Below, in pieces: positions 34,582 through 41,913 of a stretch of 64,000 nt of DNA. Position 1 is the stretch's first letter, and each line of letters begins with the position of its first letter. Both the position numbers and the translations under genes were made by a program. The stretch comes from Pseudarthrobacter enclensis (lineage in GTDB: Bacteria > Actinomycetota > Actinomycetes > Actinomycetales > Micrococcaceae): assembly GCF_030811655.1 (NCBI RefSeq), contig NZ_JAUSRE010000002.1, positions 186,001-250,000 of the forward strand, written 5' to 3'. The notes beneath the pieces are model-generated. The model had not been told where the DNA came from. It saw nothing but the letters and a program-made list of their open reading frames with translations, and made no database searches.

Positions 34582-35466
34582 ATGCGAAAAGTTTCTGCGC
34601 TTGGAGTTGTAGCTGCGGCGATGCTGGCGCTGGCCGGCTGCTCGGGAGGAGGCGGTGGTACTGCCAGCCCGTCGGGCACCGCCACCGCATCCGCCTCTGC
34701 CAGTGCGACTGCCGAAGCCAAGGTGTATTCCGAGGATGAGTTGCGCAACCTCATCTCCGGCATGAAGGACGACGACGGCAATGAGCTCAAGCTGTACTCC
34801 AAGGACCAGGTTGCCCAGGGCGGCAACATTGCCAACCTGCTCATGAGCACGGCCACCATCGATCCCAAGGACTGCAAGGACATCGCAACCGCCGGCCTGC
34901 TGGACAAGGTGGAGAACGGTAATGTCGCCGTCGCGCTTTCTGAAGGTAACCAGCCGCGCACGCTGTCCGCTCAGTCCGGCAGCGACGGTCCGGATGCCGT
35001 CAAGACCCTGAATGACATCAGCGGCAAGATGGACCAGTGTGCCAAGTTCTCCGTGTCCGCGCTGGGACAGAAGTACGACGTCTCCAGCCAGGAACTCCAG
35101 GCGAAGACCGACGCTGACAAGACGTTCGCCACCGTCAGCACCCGCAGCGGCGATAACCAGCAGAAACTGATGCAGGTTTCCGCGGCCCAGGGACGCCTGC
35201 TGGTGGTTGCCACCAAGAGCGGCAAGGACCTGGGTGACAAGGACCAGAAGGAGCTTGAGGGCCTCATCAACGATGTCCTGAAGAAGGCTGAGGGCGGGGC
35301 AACCTCAAGCCCCAGCTCCACCGGTTCGTCCGGTTCGGCAGGCATGTCCTCGCCGGGCAGCTCGGCGTCCTCCACTGCCTCGCCCACCTCGTCTTCCACC
35401 TCTTCGGCGACGATGTCCTCGGGCAGCGACATGTCGTCATCGGCCTCCCCGACATCCTCGCGGTAG
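34582..35466 (+). CDS. Hypothetical lipoprotein with Ser-rich C-terminal tail
   Basis: Lipoprotein of 294 residues. The ATG at 34582 (GGAGGG upstream) gives a signal peptide MRKVSALGVVAAAMLALAGC with a clear lipobox. A short Gly/Ser/Ala linker is followed by a globular region of about 190 residues (YSEDELRNLISGMKDDDGNELKLYSKDQVA onward) with paired cysteines (DPKDCKDI and MDQCAKF) that may form a disulfide. The last 60 residues are a Ser/Thr/Gly/Ala-rich low-complexity tail. I do not recognise the fold. A relation to PknH-type sensor domains is only a possibility. Confidence 0.75.
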   Translation: MRKVSALGVVAAAMLALAGCSGGGGGTASPSGTATASASASATAEAKVYSEDELRNLISGMKDDDGNELKLYSKDQVAQGGNIANLLMSTATIDPKDCKDIATAGLLDKVENGNVAVALSEGNQPRTLSAQSGSDGPDAVKTLNDISGKMDQCAKFSVSALGQKYDVSSQELQAKTDADKTFATVSTRSGDNQQKLMQVSAAQGRLLVVATKSGKDLGDKDQKELEGLINDVLKKAEGGATSSPSSTGSSGSAGMSSPGSSASSTASPTSSSTSSATMSSGSDMSSSASPTSSR

Positions 35467-35500
35467 CCGCGGCACGGCAAAAAGCAGCACGGCAAAGAAG

Positions 35501-35544
35501 AAGGGTGCCGCCCGGGATGTGAAGTCCCGGGCGGCACCCTTTTC
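35501..35544. terminator. Bidirectional terminator between lipoprotein gene and second dctA
   Basis: A perfect 17-bp stem (35501-35517 with 35525-35541, 7-nt loop) contains GGGTGCCGCCCGGGA. A TTTTCT tract follows on the + strand. It serves the lipoprotein gene and the convergent dctA gene. Confidence 0.9.
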
Positions 35545-35555
35545 TCTGTGATCGT

Positions 35556-37043
35556 CTACTTCGCTTTGCCGCCCAGGCGGACGCCGGGGCCGGTGTTCAC
35601 GGGAAGTTCGGAAACCACTTCGCGGGTGGGTGCGCCGCGGAACTTGGGTGAGGGCTCCTGTCCTTCCGTGAGGCGCTGCAGTTCCTGCCCCTCGAAATCC
35701 TCCTCCTTGCCGAGGAGGATTGCGGAGTCATGGTTGGTGATCTCGCCCCTGAAGGCCCGCACCATGACGCTGCGGTCGAACTGGCCTTCCCATTTGGACA
35801 CAACAAACGTGGCGACGCAGTTGCCCAGCAGGTTGACCACCACGCGCATTGAGTCCATGAGCCGGTCTGCGCCCAGGAGGAGCGCGACGCCGGCCACCGG
35901 GAAGATGCCGAGCGCTGCGGCGGTTGCCGAGAGGGCTAGGAATGACGAGCCCGGGACGCCTGCCATGCCCTTGGATGTCAGAAGCAGCACCCCAAGTGCT
36001 GCCAGCTGCTGGCCGAGGTCAAGGTGGTGGCCAAAAGCCTGGGCCAGGAAGAGCAGCGAGATCGAAAGATAGATCGCTGCGCCGTCCAGGTTGAAGGAGT
36101 AACCGGTGGGAACCACCAGGCCCGTGGTGGCGCGGGAGCAGCCGGCGTTGGTCAGTTTGGTCATGATCCTGGGCATTACTGCTTCGGTGGATGCCGTGCC
36201 CAGGGCCAGGAGGAATTCCTCGCGGGTGTACTTCAGGAACTGCCAGAGCGGCACCCGCGCAAAACTCCACGCCACAACGAAGAGCAGGCCGATGAAGATC
36301 ACTGCGGCGCCGTAGCAGGCCGCGATCAGGACCGCATAGGTGCTCAGGGTATCCAGCCCGTACTGGCCGATGATGAACGCCATGGCTCCGAACGCACCAA
36401 GCGGTGCCACCTTCATGATCCAGGCCATGATCTTGAAGATCAGTTCCAGGACCGTTTCCATGACGTTGATGACCGGCAGGCATTTCTCCCGGCCGATGAC
36501 GACGATTGCAGCGCCGAAGAAGACGGAGAAGAACAGGACCTGCAGGAGGCTGTTGCTGGCAAATGCGCCGATGACGCTGGCTGGAATGATGTCAAGGATG
36601 AATGAAGCGGCATCCTTGGGCGGCGCCGTGCCGGTCTTTGCGTCCAGGTCCGCCTGGGACAGTGTTGAGGGGTCGATGTTCAGCCCGGCGCCCGGCTGGA
36701 TGATGTTTCCGACGATCAGTCCAAAGACCAGGGCGAACAGCGTGGCTGCCGTGAAGTAGAGCAGGGCCTTGACCCCAACCCTTCCAACCGCCTTGACGTC
36801 GCCTACGGCCGAAATTCCGGTAACAATCACCAGGAAGATCAGCGGCGCGATGATCATCTTGATGAGTTTGATGAAGCCATCTCCAAGCGGCCTCAGTTGG
36901 GAACCGAGGTCGGGCCAGAAATGCCCGATGAGTACACCTGCCACGACGGCGATCAGAATCTGGAAGAAGAGCGACTTGTACAGTGGCTTCCTCTTCGCGG
37001 GCACCGAACTCGCCTTCAGTGCCTCAGGGTTTGGGATCTTCAT
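35556..37043 (-). CDS. dctA: C4-dicarboxylate transporter DctA (copy 2)
   Basis: Second DAACS-family transporter, 495 residues. The ATG at 37043 (MKIPNPEALKASSVP) follows AAAGG; the much longer frame upstream is antisense-like and is rejected. It shares nearly the whole core with copy 1 (LIKMIIAPLIFLVIVTGIS, GTASTEAVMPRIMTKLTNAGCSRATTG, GYSFNLDGAAIYLS). It differs in a longer C-terminal tail (about 55 residues, ending KAK). Up to three IclR-type boxes lie upstream, one overlapping a possible -35 element. A MatC-like carrier gene lies upstream in the same direction. Confidence 0.93.
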   Translation of the reverse strand: MKIPNPEALKASSVPAKRKPLYKSLFFQILIAVVAGVLIGHFWPDLGSQLRPLGDGFIKLIKMIIAPLIFLVIVTGISAVGDVKAVGRVGVKALLYFTAATLFALVFGLIVGNIIQPGAGLNIDPSTLSQADLDAKTGTAPPKDAASFILDIIPASVIGAFASNSLLQVLFFSVFFGAAIVVIGREKCLPVINVMETVLELIFKIMAWIMKVAPLGAFGAMAFIIGQYGLDTLSTYAVLIAACYGAAVIFIGLLFVVAWSFARVPLWQFLKYTREEFLLALGTASTEAVMPRIMTKLTNAGCSRATTGLVVPTGYSFNLDGAAIYLSISLLFLAQAFGHHLDLGQQLAALGVLLLTSKGMAGVPGSSFLALSATAAALGIFPVAGVALLLGADRLMDSMRVVVNLLGNCVATFVVSKWEGQFDRSVMVRAFRGEITNHDSAILLGKEEDFEGQELQRLTEGQEPSPKFRGAPTREVVSELPVNTGPGVRLGGKAK

Positions 37044-37092
37044 TGACCTTTGCCTATCAATTGGGAACAACCCGTTTGCGGGGCTGTTTCCA

Positions 37093-37121
37093 AAGTAATC
37101 CTCGTCACACTTATTCCGCAA
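37093..37121 (-). promoter_or_regulatory. Possible promoter of second dctA
   Basis: On the minus strand TTGCGG (37121-37116) and TTACTT (37098-37093) are separated by 17 bp, a weak sigma-A-like pair. The -35 hexamer lies inside the IclR-type box at 37114-37128. The assignment is tentative. Confidence 0.35.
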
Positions 37122-37170
37122 GAGGAAAACTGATTTCCGCATTATGGAACGTAAATCGCGCTTTGTGACC
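37114..37170. promoter_or_regulatory. Array of IclR-type boxes upstream of second dctA
   Basis: Three copies lie at exact 21-bp steps. TTCCGCAAGAGGAAA is at 37114-37128, the near-perfect palindrome TTCCGCATTATGGAA at 37135-37149, and a weak copy TCGCGCTTTGTGACC at 37156-37170 (10 of 15 positions of the hyi box). The array occupies the gap between the MatC-like gene and dctA. Confidence 0.6.
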
Positions 37171-37201
37171 GCCCGCTCCAGTGGCTCCCAGGCGTCCAGC
37201 C

Positions 37202-38458
37202 CTACATGATGCCGGTCGGCACCAGCAGCGCCCAGGCAAGTGCAGGAGCGATCACTACCACGCCCCCCGCGTAGAACATCAGTTGCCGGTAAACCCGCTG
37301 CCTGTCGTCCTCGCGGGCGTTGGCCACCACCAGGGCGCCGTCCGTGGAGAAAGGGGAGACGTCGACGACGGTGGCCGCGATCGACAGCGCGGCCACGGTT
37401 CCGGAGGCGCTGAGCGAGCTCGTGGCGAGCAGGGGACCGGCCATGGGGATGAACGCTGTCAGCAGCGCGGTGGAGGAAGCGAAGGCCGAGCCAACGCCGA
37501 TGACGTAGCAGAGGACCAGCGCGATCAGCAGCGGAGCACCCAGGGCCAGGGCCTGCTTGGCCAGGGTGTCGATGACCCCTAGGTGCTGCAGCAGGGAGAC
37601 GTAGGTGATCATGCCGGCCACCAGCAGGACCGTGGACCAGGAGATGCCGCTGATGAAGGTCCTGTGTTCCTTGATGTTGATGAAGGCGAGCAGGAGGCCG
37701 GCGGAGAGGGCCACGAATCCGATGGGCATGTGGAAGCCGAGGGTGCACACGAGCATCGCGGCGATCAGTGCCAGCGTCAGGACCTGCTCACCATGGGGCC
37801 GTTCGGTGGCCGGCGTACCGATGTGCGCGTGCTGGCCGCCGGTTCTGTCCCGGAGCCTGCCGGTGAGGGCGAACAGGATGATGGTCAGCACCGAGAGGAT
37901 CAGGTTCAGGGCGAAGCTTGCGGCGAACAGGCCGCCCTGGGAGATGGGGAAATGGTTCCGCAGGGCGATGTCATGGACCAGCACCCCCGCGACCGAGAGC
38001 GGGGAGAAACCGCCGGCGTGGGCACCGTTGATAATGAACGCGCCCGTGGCCACGGGGTGGAGGCGGGATTCGTACGCGAACCCAAGGGCTGCGGGAGCCA
38101 GCAGCGCGATCGCGGCAGGGGAAAACGTGCCCAGCGAGGTCAGGGCTGCAGCGGCCAGGAAGAACACCCAAGGCAGCAGCAGCGTCCTTCCGCGGACCAT
38201 TCGCACGCAGGCCTTGACCAGGATGTCGATGGTGCCGTTCCGCTGCGCCATGCTGAAGAAGTAGGTTACGCCGATGATGGTCAGCACAATGCTGGCCGGA
38301 AACTCTTCCAATATCTGCTGGTCGGACATCCCCAACATGAAGTAGCCGACGCCGAAGGAGGCAACCAGCGCCATCAGGCCGATGTTGAGGGGCCACCTGG
38401 TGGCGATGACGAACATCGCCACCAGGATTACCAGCGGGACGATCTGCACGACGGTCAT
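37202..38458 (-). CDS. MatC-like dicarboxylate carrier (SLC13/ArsB-type permease)
   Basis: Polytopic membrane transporter of 418 residues from the ATG at 38458 (MTVVQIVPLVILVAMFVIATRWPLN). The N-terminal region resembles the dicarboxylate carrier MatC domain (NIGLMALVASFGVGYFMLGMSDQQILEEFPASIVLTIIGVTYFF). A later half repeats the pattern (ALSAGLLLAFINIKEHRTFISGISWSTVLLVAGMITYVS). VDVSPFSTDGALVVAN is typical of the C-terminal hairpin. Malonate or another dicarboxylate is the likely substrate. It lies upstream of the second dctA in the same orientation but is separated from it by the box array. Confidence 0.8.
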   Translation of the reverse strand: MTVVQIVPLVILVAMFVIATRWPLNIGLMALVASFGVGYFMLGMSDQQILEEFPASIVLTIIGVTYFFSMAQRNGTIDILVKACVRMVRGRTLLLPWVFFLAAAALTSLGTFSPAAIALLAPAALGFAYESRLHPVATGAFIINGAHAGGFSPLSVAGVLVHDIALRNHFPISQGGLFAASFALNLILSVLTIILFALTGRLRDRTGGQHAHIGTPATERPHGEQVLTLALIAAMLVCTLGFHMPIGFVALSAGLLLAFINIKEHRTFISGISWSTVLLVAGMITYVSLLQHLGVIDTLAKQALALGAPLLIALVLCYVIGVGSAFASSTALLTAFIPMAGPLLATSSLSASGTVAALSIAATVVDVSPFSTDGALVVANAREDDRQRVYRQLMFYAGGVVVIAPALAWALLVPTGIM

Positions 38459-38597
38459 GGTTGGCTCCGGGCCCGGGCGGCCGCCTGGTTGAACACGCCG
38501 CGGAGAACGAGGGCAAGTACACCCGGGATGGCCACGCCGGCCACCGTCCAAGCAGGATACGACGCCGGGTGGAAGTGTGCGCGTGCGCCCTCCGGAG

Positions 38598-38615
38598 TTT
38601 CCGGGGCGCCGGAAA
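38598..38615. promoter_or_regulatory. Palindrome upstream of MatC-like gene
   Basis: TTTCCGG-GGCG-CCGGAAA is an 18-bp inverted repeat with TTCC/GGAA ends, 140 bp before the MatC-like start. The TTCC-to-GGAA spacing is 8 bp rather than 7, so it is only distantly like the IclR boxes. Confidence 0.3.
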
Positions 38616-38724
38616 ACAAAACTGTCCGTGGTTTTCATGGCCGGGTCCGGGAAAGCCCTTAGGCTGGAGGCCGGGCAGGAGCTTCCCTGGCCCGGCCCAA
38701 CAGTCCCAGGTGAAAGGCAGGACC

Positions 38725-38988
38725 ATGACGGTTTCCAGCGACGATCCCCAGAACACCACAGACCTCCGGGGACCCGGCGACCCCGACGAGGCCAAGGACC
38801 AGGCCGTTAAGGCGCCCCAGTCGGGCCAGCATCCGGAACAGCCCGGCGTAGCGAACATCCGTGAGGAACAGCAGGCCCATGCGGCCGGAACCGTGCCGGC
38901 GTCATACGTGGGAGGCGAAGAAGCGGCCGCGGAACCCAAGCCGGAAGAGGCGCTGGAGGAACCAGGCACCTGGGACGACGAAGTCTGA
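38725..38988 (+). CDS. Small acidic hypothetical protein
   Basis: Protein of 87 residues starting at the ATG at 38725, with AAAGGCAGG upstream. It is strongly acidic and Pro/Glu/Gln-rich (NTTDLRGPGDPDEAKDQAV; EEAAAEPKPEEALEEPGTWDDEV) and is probably intrinsically disordered. No membrane segment or known motif is seen. It ends one base before the start of the dehydratase gene, so it is probably co-transcribed with it. Confidence 0.6.
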   Translation: MTVSSDDPQNTTDLRGPGDPDEAKDQAVKAPQSGQHPEQPGVANIREEQQAHAAGTVPASYVGGEEAAAEPKPEEALEEPGTWDDEV

Positions 38989-38989
38989 G

Positions 38990-39922
38990 ATGATCATCCG
39001 GGCTGATATTGACCAGGCGGCGCGCCGCACAGCAGGCCTCATCCGCAGGACGCCCGTCATGGCGGCGGACACGGATGTCTTCCCCGGCTCCGTATGGTTC
39101 AAATGCGAGTTCATGCAGCACACCGGGACCTTCAAGGCCCGGGGCGCCCTGAACCGCATCCTCGCCAGTAAGGAACGCGGGGAACTGCAGGCAGGGGTCG
39201 GCATAGTGGTGGCGTCCGGCGGTAACGCCGGGCTGGCCAACGCGTATGCGGCCAGGCAGCTTGGCGTGCCCGCTACCGTGTTCGTCCCCCAGGCCGCGCC
39301 TGCCGTCAAAGTGGCCAAACTGAAGGCCATCGGCGCCACGGTGGTCCAGGGCGGGGCGGAATATGCGGCAGCCTACGAGGCCGCGGTGGCTCATGCAGAA
39401 GAAACCGGCGCCGTCTACTGCCACGCCTATGACCAGCCGGAAATCGCCGCCGGCGCCGGAACCGTCGGCATCGAGCTGCTGGAACAGGTGCCGGACGTGG
39501 ATACCGTCCTGGTGGCCGTGGGTGGAGGCGGCCTGATGGCGGGAGTGGCTGCCGGCGTCGAAGGATCAGCAAAAGTGGTGGCCGTGGAACCTGCAACGGC
39601 ACCTACCCTGCATGCCGCCCTCGCAGCCGGGAAACCCGTGGATGTGGCCGTGTCCGGCGTCGCCGCAGACTCCCTGGGTGCCCGCCGCGTCGGCGACATC
39701 GGCTTCGCGGTCGCGGTCCGCTGCGGCGTCGAAAGCGTCCTGGTCAGCGACGCGGACATCATTGCGGCACGCTCGGCACTCTGGAACGACTACAGGATAG
39801 TGGTGGAGCACGGCGCTGCGGCGGCCTACGCTGCGTTGACCGCCGGAGCTTACGTACCCTCAGGGGCCGAGCGGGTTGCCGTCATCCTCTGCGGTGCCAA
39901 TACGGACCCGGCCACGCTTTGA
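38990..39922 (+). CDS. PLP-dependent serine/threonine dehydratase-like enzyme
   Basis: Fold-type II pyridoxal phosphate enzyme of 310 residues from the ATG at 38990 (MIIRADIDQAARRTAGLIRRTP). The lysine that binds PLP is in MQHTGTFKARGALNRI. ASGGNAGLANAYAARQLGVPATVFVP matches the phosphate/substrate loop (SGGN with asparagine contacting the cofactor). The PLP phosphate loop is VAVGGGGLMAGVAAG. It lacks the ACT-type regulatory domain of biosynthetic IlvA, so it is a catabolic dehydratase or racemase-type member. The exact substrate is uncertain. Confidence 0.88.
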   Translation: MIIRADIDQAARRTAGLIRRTPVMAADTDVFPGSVWFKCEFMQHTGTFKARGALNRILASKERGELQAGVGIVVASGGNAGLANAYAARQLGVPATVFVPQAAPAVKVAKLKAIGATVVQGGAEYAAAYEAAVAHAEETGAVYCHAYDQPEIAAGAGTVGIELLEQVPDVDTVLVAVGGGGLMAGVAAGVEGSAKVVAVEPATAPTLHAALAAGKPVDVAVSGVAADSLGARRVGDIGFAVAVRCGVESVLVSDADIIAARSALWNDYRIVVEHGAAAAYAALTAGAYVPSGAERVAVILCGANTDPATL

Positions 39923-39925
39923 CGC

Positions 39926-39952
39926 AGCCCGGGCGAACAGGACGCCCGGGCT
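39926..39952. terminator. Hairpin between convergent dehydratase and lipoprotein genes
   Basis: AGCCCGGGCG at 39926-39935 and CGCCCGGGCT at 39943-39952 form a perfect 10-bp stem with a 7-nt loop. It begins four bases after the dehydratase stop. There is no T-tract. Confidence 0.7.
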
Positions 39953-39963
39953 GGATCAGCTGA

Positions 39964-40317
39964 CTACTGGCCGCCGGCCTGGCCGCAGAACTTGGTGTAG
40001 GTGCTGCCGGCTTGCTGGTAGCCGGACTGGAGATCGGCCAGCTTGTCCTTGTCCGGGTTTTCCTTGGCCTGCTCGTCCGTGTACGCCAGGATCTGGGCAA
40101 GGGCGGGCTTGAGGTCGTCCGAGGCCACCGCGTGGATGGGCCGGATCTGGTTGGCGAGGTTGTTCATGCCCGTCTTGCCGGCGTTGTTGGCGGGGTTCGA
40201 CACGACGGCCTGGATCCGCTCGCACGTTTCGGCGGTGGTCAGTTGGTGTGTGGCTGTGCAGGCCGTGGCAGAGGCAACGAGGCCGGCGGCAAACAGGGCT
40301 GTGGCGAATTTCTTCAT
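39964..40317 (-). CDS. Small putative lipoprotein
   Basis: Exported protein of 117 residues. The signal peptide MKKFATALFAAGLVASATAC ends in a lipobox-like ATAC. The mature part is helical (LTTAETCERIQAVVSN; DLKPALAQILAYTDEQAK; LADLQSGYQQAGSTYTKFCGQ), with two further cysteines that may pair. I do not recognise the family. It is probably monocistronic. Confidence 0.7.
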   Translation of the reverse strand: MKKFATALFAAGLVASATACTATHQLTTAETCERIQAVVSNPANNAGKTGMNNLANQIRPIHAVASDDLKPALAQILAYTDEQAKENPDKDKLADLQSGYQQAGSTYTKFCGQAGGQ

Positions 40318-40429
40318 GGGTCCCTCGGTAGTGGTCAGAGGTTTCGATTGTAAGCAGATTGGCTACCCCCATGCCTTCGCAGGTCCTCCACCTGCCTGAA
40401 AGTAACGCCTGGAAGCAGTCCCGTAACAC

Positions 40430-40466
40430 GGAACCGGCCGGCAGTTATGAACTGCCGGCCGGTTCC
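40430..40466. terminator. Large hairpin downstream of the NADPH-dependent reductase gene
   Basis: A perfect 17-bp stem with a 3-nt loop (40430-40446 with 40450-40466; contains ACCGGCCGGCAG). It lies about 50 bp after the reductase stop in the direction of transcription. No T-tract follows. The perfection of the arms is unusual. Confidence 0.65.
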
Positions 40467-40514
40467 GCGGGATGTCCCCCTTGGGTATGGCGGGGTACTG
40501 GACGGTACGCCGCG

Positions 40515-41156
40515 TTAGATGGTCCGCTGTGCCTTGGCCAGGTTGTCCTTCAGCTGCGCGGCGGTTTGCCGGGCCACATAGGCAGGGCGGTCCCGTTCCA
40601 CACGCCAGCTCTCCGAGAGCGGGCCGACGTTGACCGTGTCGAAGCCGAATTCGTCGTAGAGGCGGGTGACCAGTTCGGCGGCTTCCGGGTAGTCGCTGGC
40701 GGTGGCCAGGGCACGGCGGCCTTCCGTGCCGGCGGGCTCCCCGTCAGTGGTGATGTCCTTGGCCATGATGTGGTTGAAGCCCTTGGCTACCTTTGACTGC
40801 GGAAGGTGTTCCTGCAGCATCCCGGAGGTGGTGGTTTCGCCATTGTCGAGGGCGGGGATCCTGCCGTCCCGTTCCCAGTAGTAGTTGTTCGTGTCGATCA
40901 CAACCTTGCCTGCCAGTGGCTCCACGGGGACGTCCTTGTAGTTCTTCAGCGGCACCGTGACCACGGCGAAGTCGCCGGCAGTTGCTGCCTCGGCTGCCGT
41001 TGCTGCCCGGGCCGTCGGGCCAAGCTCTGCCACCAGGTCCTGGAGGGTCTCGGGGCCGCGTGAGTTGCTGATGACCACGTCGTAGCCCAACTGCACCGCC
41101 TTCCGTGCAACCTGGCTTCCAATACGTCCTGCGCCAATGATTCCGATTGTTGTCAT
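40515..41156 (-). CDS. NAD(P)-binding oxidoreductase, NADPH:F420 reductase-like
   Basis: Rossmann-fold protein of 213 residues. The nucleotide loop is MTTIGIIGAGRIGSQVARKAVQLGYDVVISNSRGPETL, with SNSRGP fitting NADPH binding. Conserved later parts are VVTVPLKNYKDVPVEPLAGKVVIDTNNYY and KVAKGFNHIMAKDI. This is the pattern of the F420-dependent NADP reductase-like group (NAD_binding_F420). Whether it uses F420 cannot be decided from the sequence. A strong hairpin ends its transcript. Confidence 0.85.
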   Translation of the reverse strand: MTTIGIIGAGRIGSQVARKAVQLGYDVVISNSRGPETLQDLVAELGPTARAATAAEAATAGDFAVVTVPLKNYKDVPVEPLAGKVVIDTNNYYWERDGRIPALDNGETTTSGMLQEHLPQSKVAKGFNHIMAKDITTDGEPAGTEGRRALATASDYPEAAELVTRLYDEFGFDTVNVGPLSESWRVERDRPAYVARQTAAQLKDNLAKAQRTI

Positions 41157-41226
41157 ACGGGCGGCAACACCCGCCCCTGCACAGATATTTCACGCGGCTG
41201 CGGGGAATAAAAGGCAGGATGCGTGC

Positions 41227-41913
41227 CTACCTTCCCAGGTAGCGGCCCGGCCGGTGGTTCAGGGCGAGGACCAGGTTCAGGAGGGTGGCGCCGGCAGCGG
41301 ACAGCAAAACCATCAACGGAGACACGAGGACGAGTGATGCCAGGACAATGGCCACGTCCAGCACCATCTGCACATATCCTGCCCGCCACCCCAGTTTCTC
41401 CTGCAGCAGCAGGGCCAGGATGTTGAAACCGCCCAGGCTGGATTTGTGCCGGAACAGGATCAGGAGTCCGACGCCGGCCAGCAGGTTTCCGCCGAGCACG
41501 CCGTAGACGGGGTTAAGGTGCAGCGACCCCAGAGCAGCCGGGTGCAGGCTGGCCATCAGCGAGACAAGGGCGATGGCACCGCCCGTGCGGAGGGCGAAGT
41601 TCCAGCCCTTCTTCCAGACCGCCAGGCCGAAGAACGGGAGGTTCACTGCGAAAAAGATGACGCCGAACGGAAGTGCCACGGAATAGCTGAGCAGCAGCGC
41701 GAGTCCGGCTGTCCCGCCCGTCACCGCTCCGCTCGACTTGAGCAGGAACAGCCCCAGCGACGCCGCGAAGGTGCCGGTGAGGATGCCCAGGACGTCCTCA
41801 ACCACGGAATGGCGGGCTGCCGACGGCGGCGCGGAAGGTCCCGCCGTCGGCTCTTCCACGTGCGCGGCCGGCGCAGCAGTGGAAACGTAGGGAGCTTCCG
41901 TGGAGGTGCTCAC
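41227..41913 (-). CDS. YitT family membrane protein
   Basis: Protein of 228 residues starting at the GTG at 41913, which overlaps the stop of the aminotransferase gene (GTGA). A 40-residue soluble N-terminal extension (Ser/Thr/Pro/Ala-rich) precedes about five membrane segments: VEDVLGILTGTFAASLGLFLL, TGGTAGLALLLSYSV, VIFFAVNLPFFGLAVW and others. GSSLGGFNILALLLQ-like sequence (KSSLGGFNILALLLQEKLGW) is a YitT hallmark. Function in bacteria is unsettled. Translational coupling to the aminotransferase suggests transport linked to that amino acid pathway. Confidence 0.85.
   Translation of the reverse strand: MSTSTEAPYVSTAAPAAHVEEPTAGPSAPPSAARHSVVEDVLGILTGTFAASLGLFLLKSSGAVTGGTAGLALLLSYSVALPFGVIFFAVNLPFFGLAVWKKGWNFALRTGGAIALVSLMASLHPAALGSLHLNPVYGVLGGNLLAGVGLLILFRHKSSLGGFNILALLLQEKLGWRAGYVQMVLDVAIVLASLVLVSPLMVLLSAAGATLLNLVLALNHRPGRYLGR

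Noticed and set aside
37044..37748. Long N-terminal extension of the second dctA frame
   Set aside because: The extension is antisense-like Arg/His/Pro-rich sequence crossing the MatC-like gene and the operator array; the ATG at 37043 with AAAGG and homology to copy 1 sets the start.
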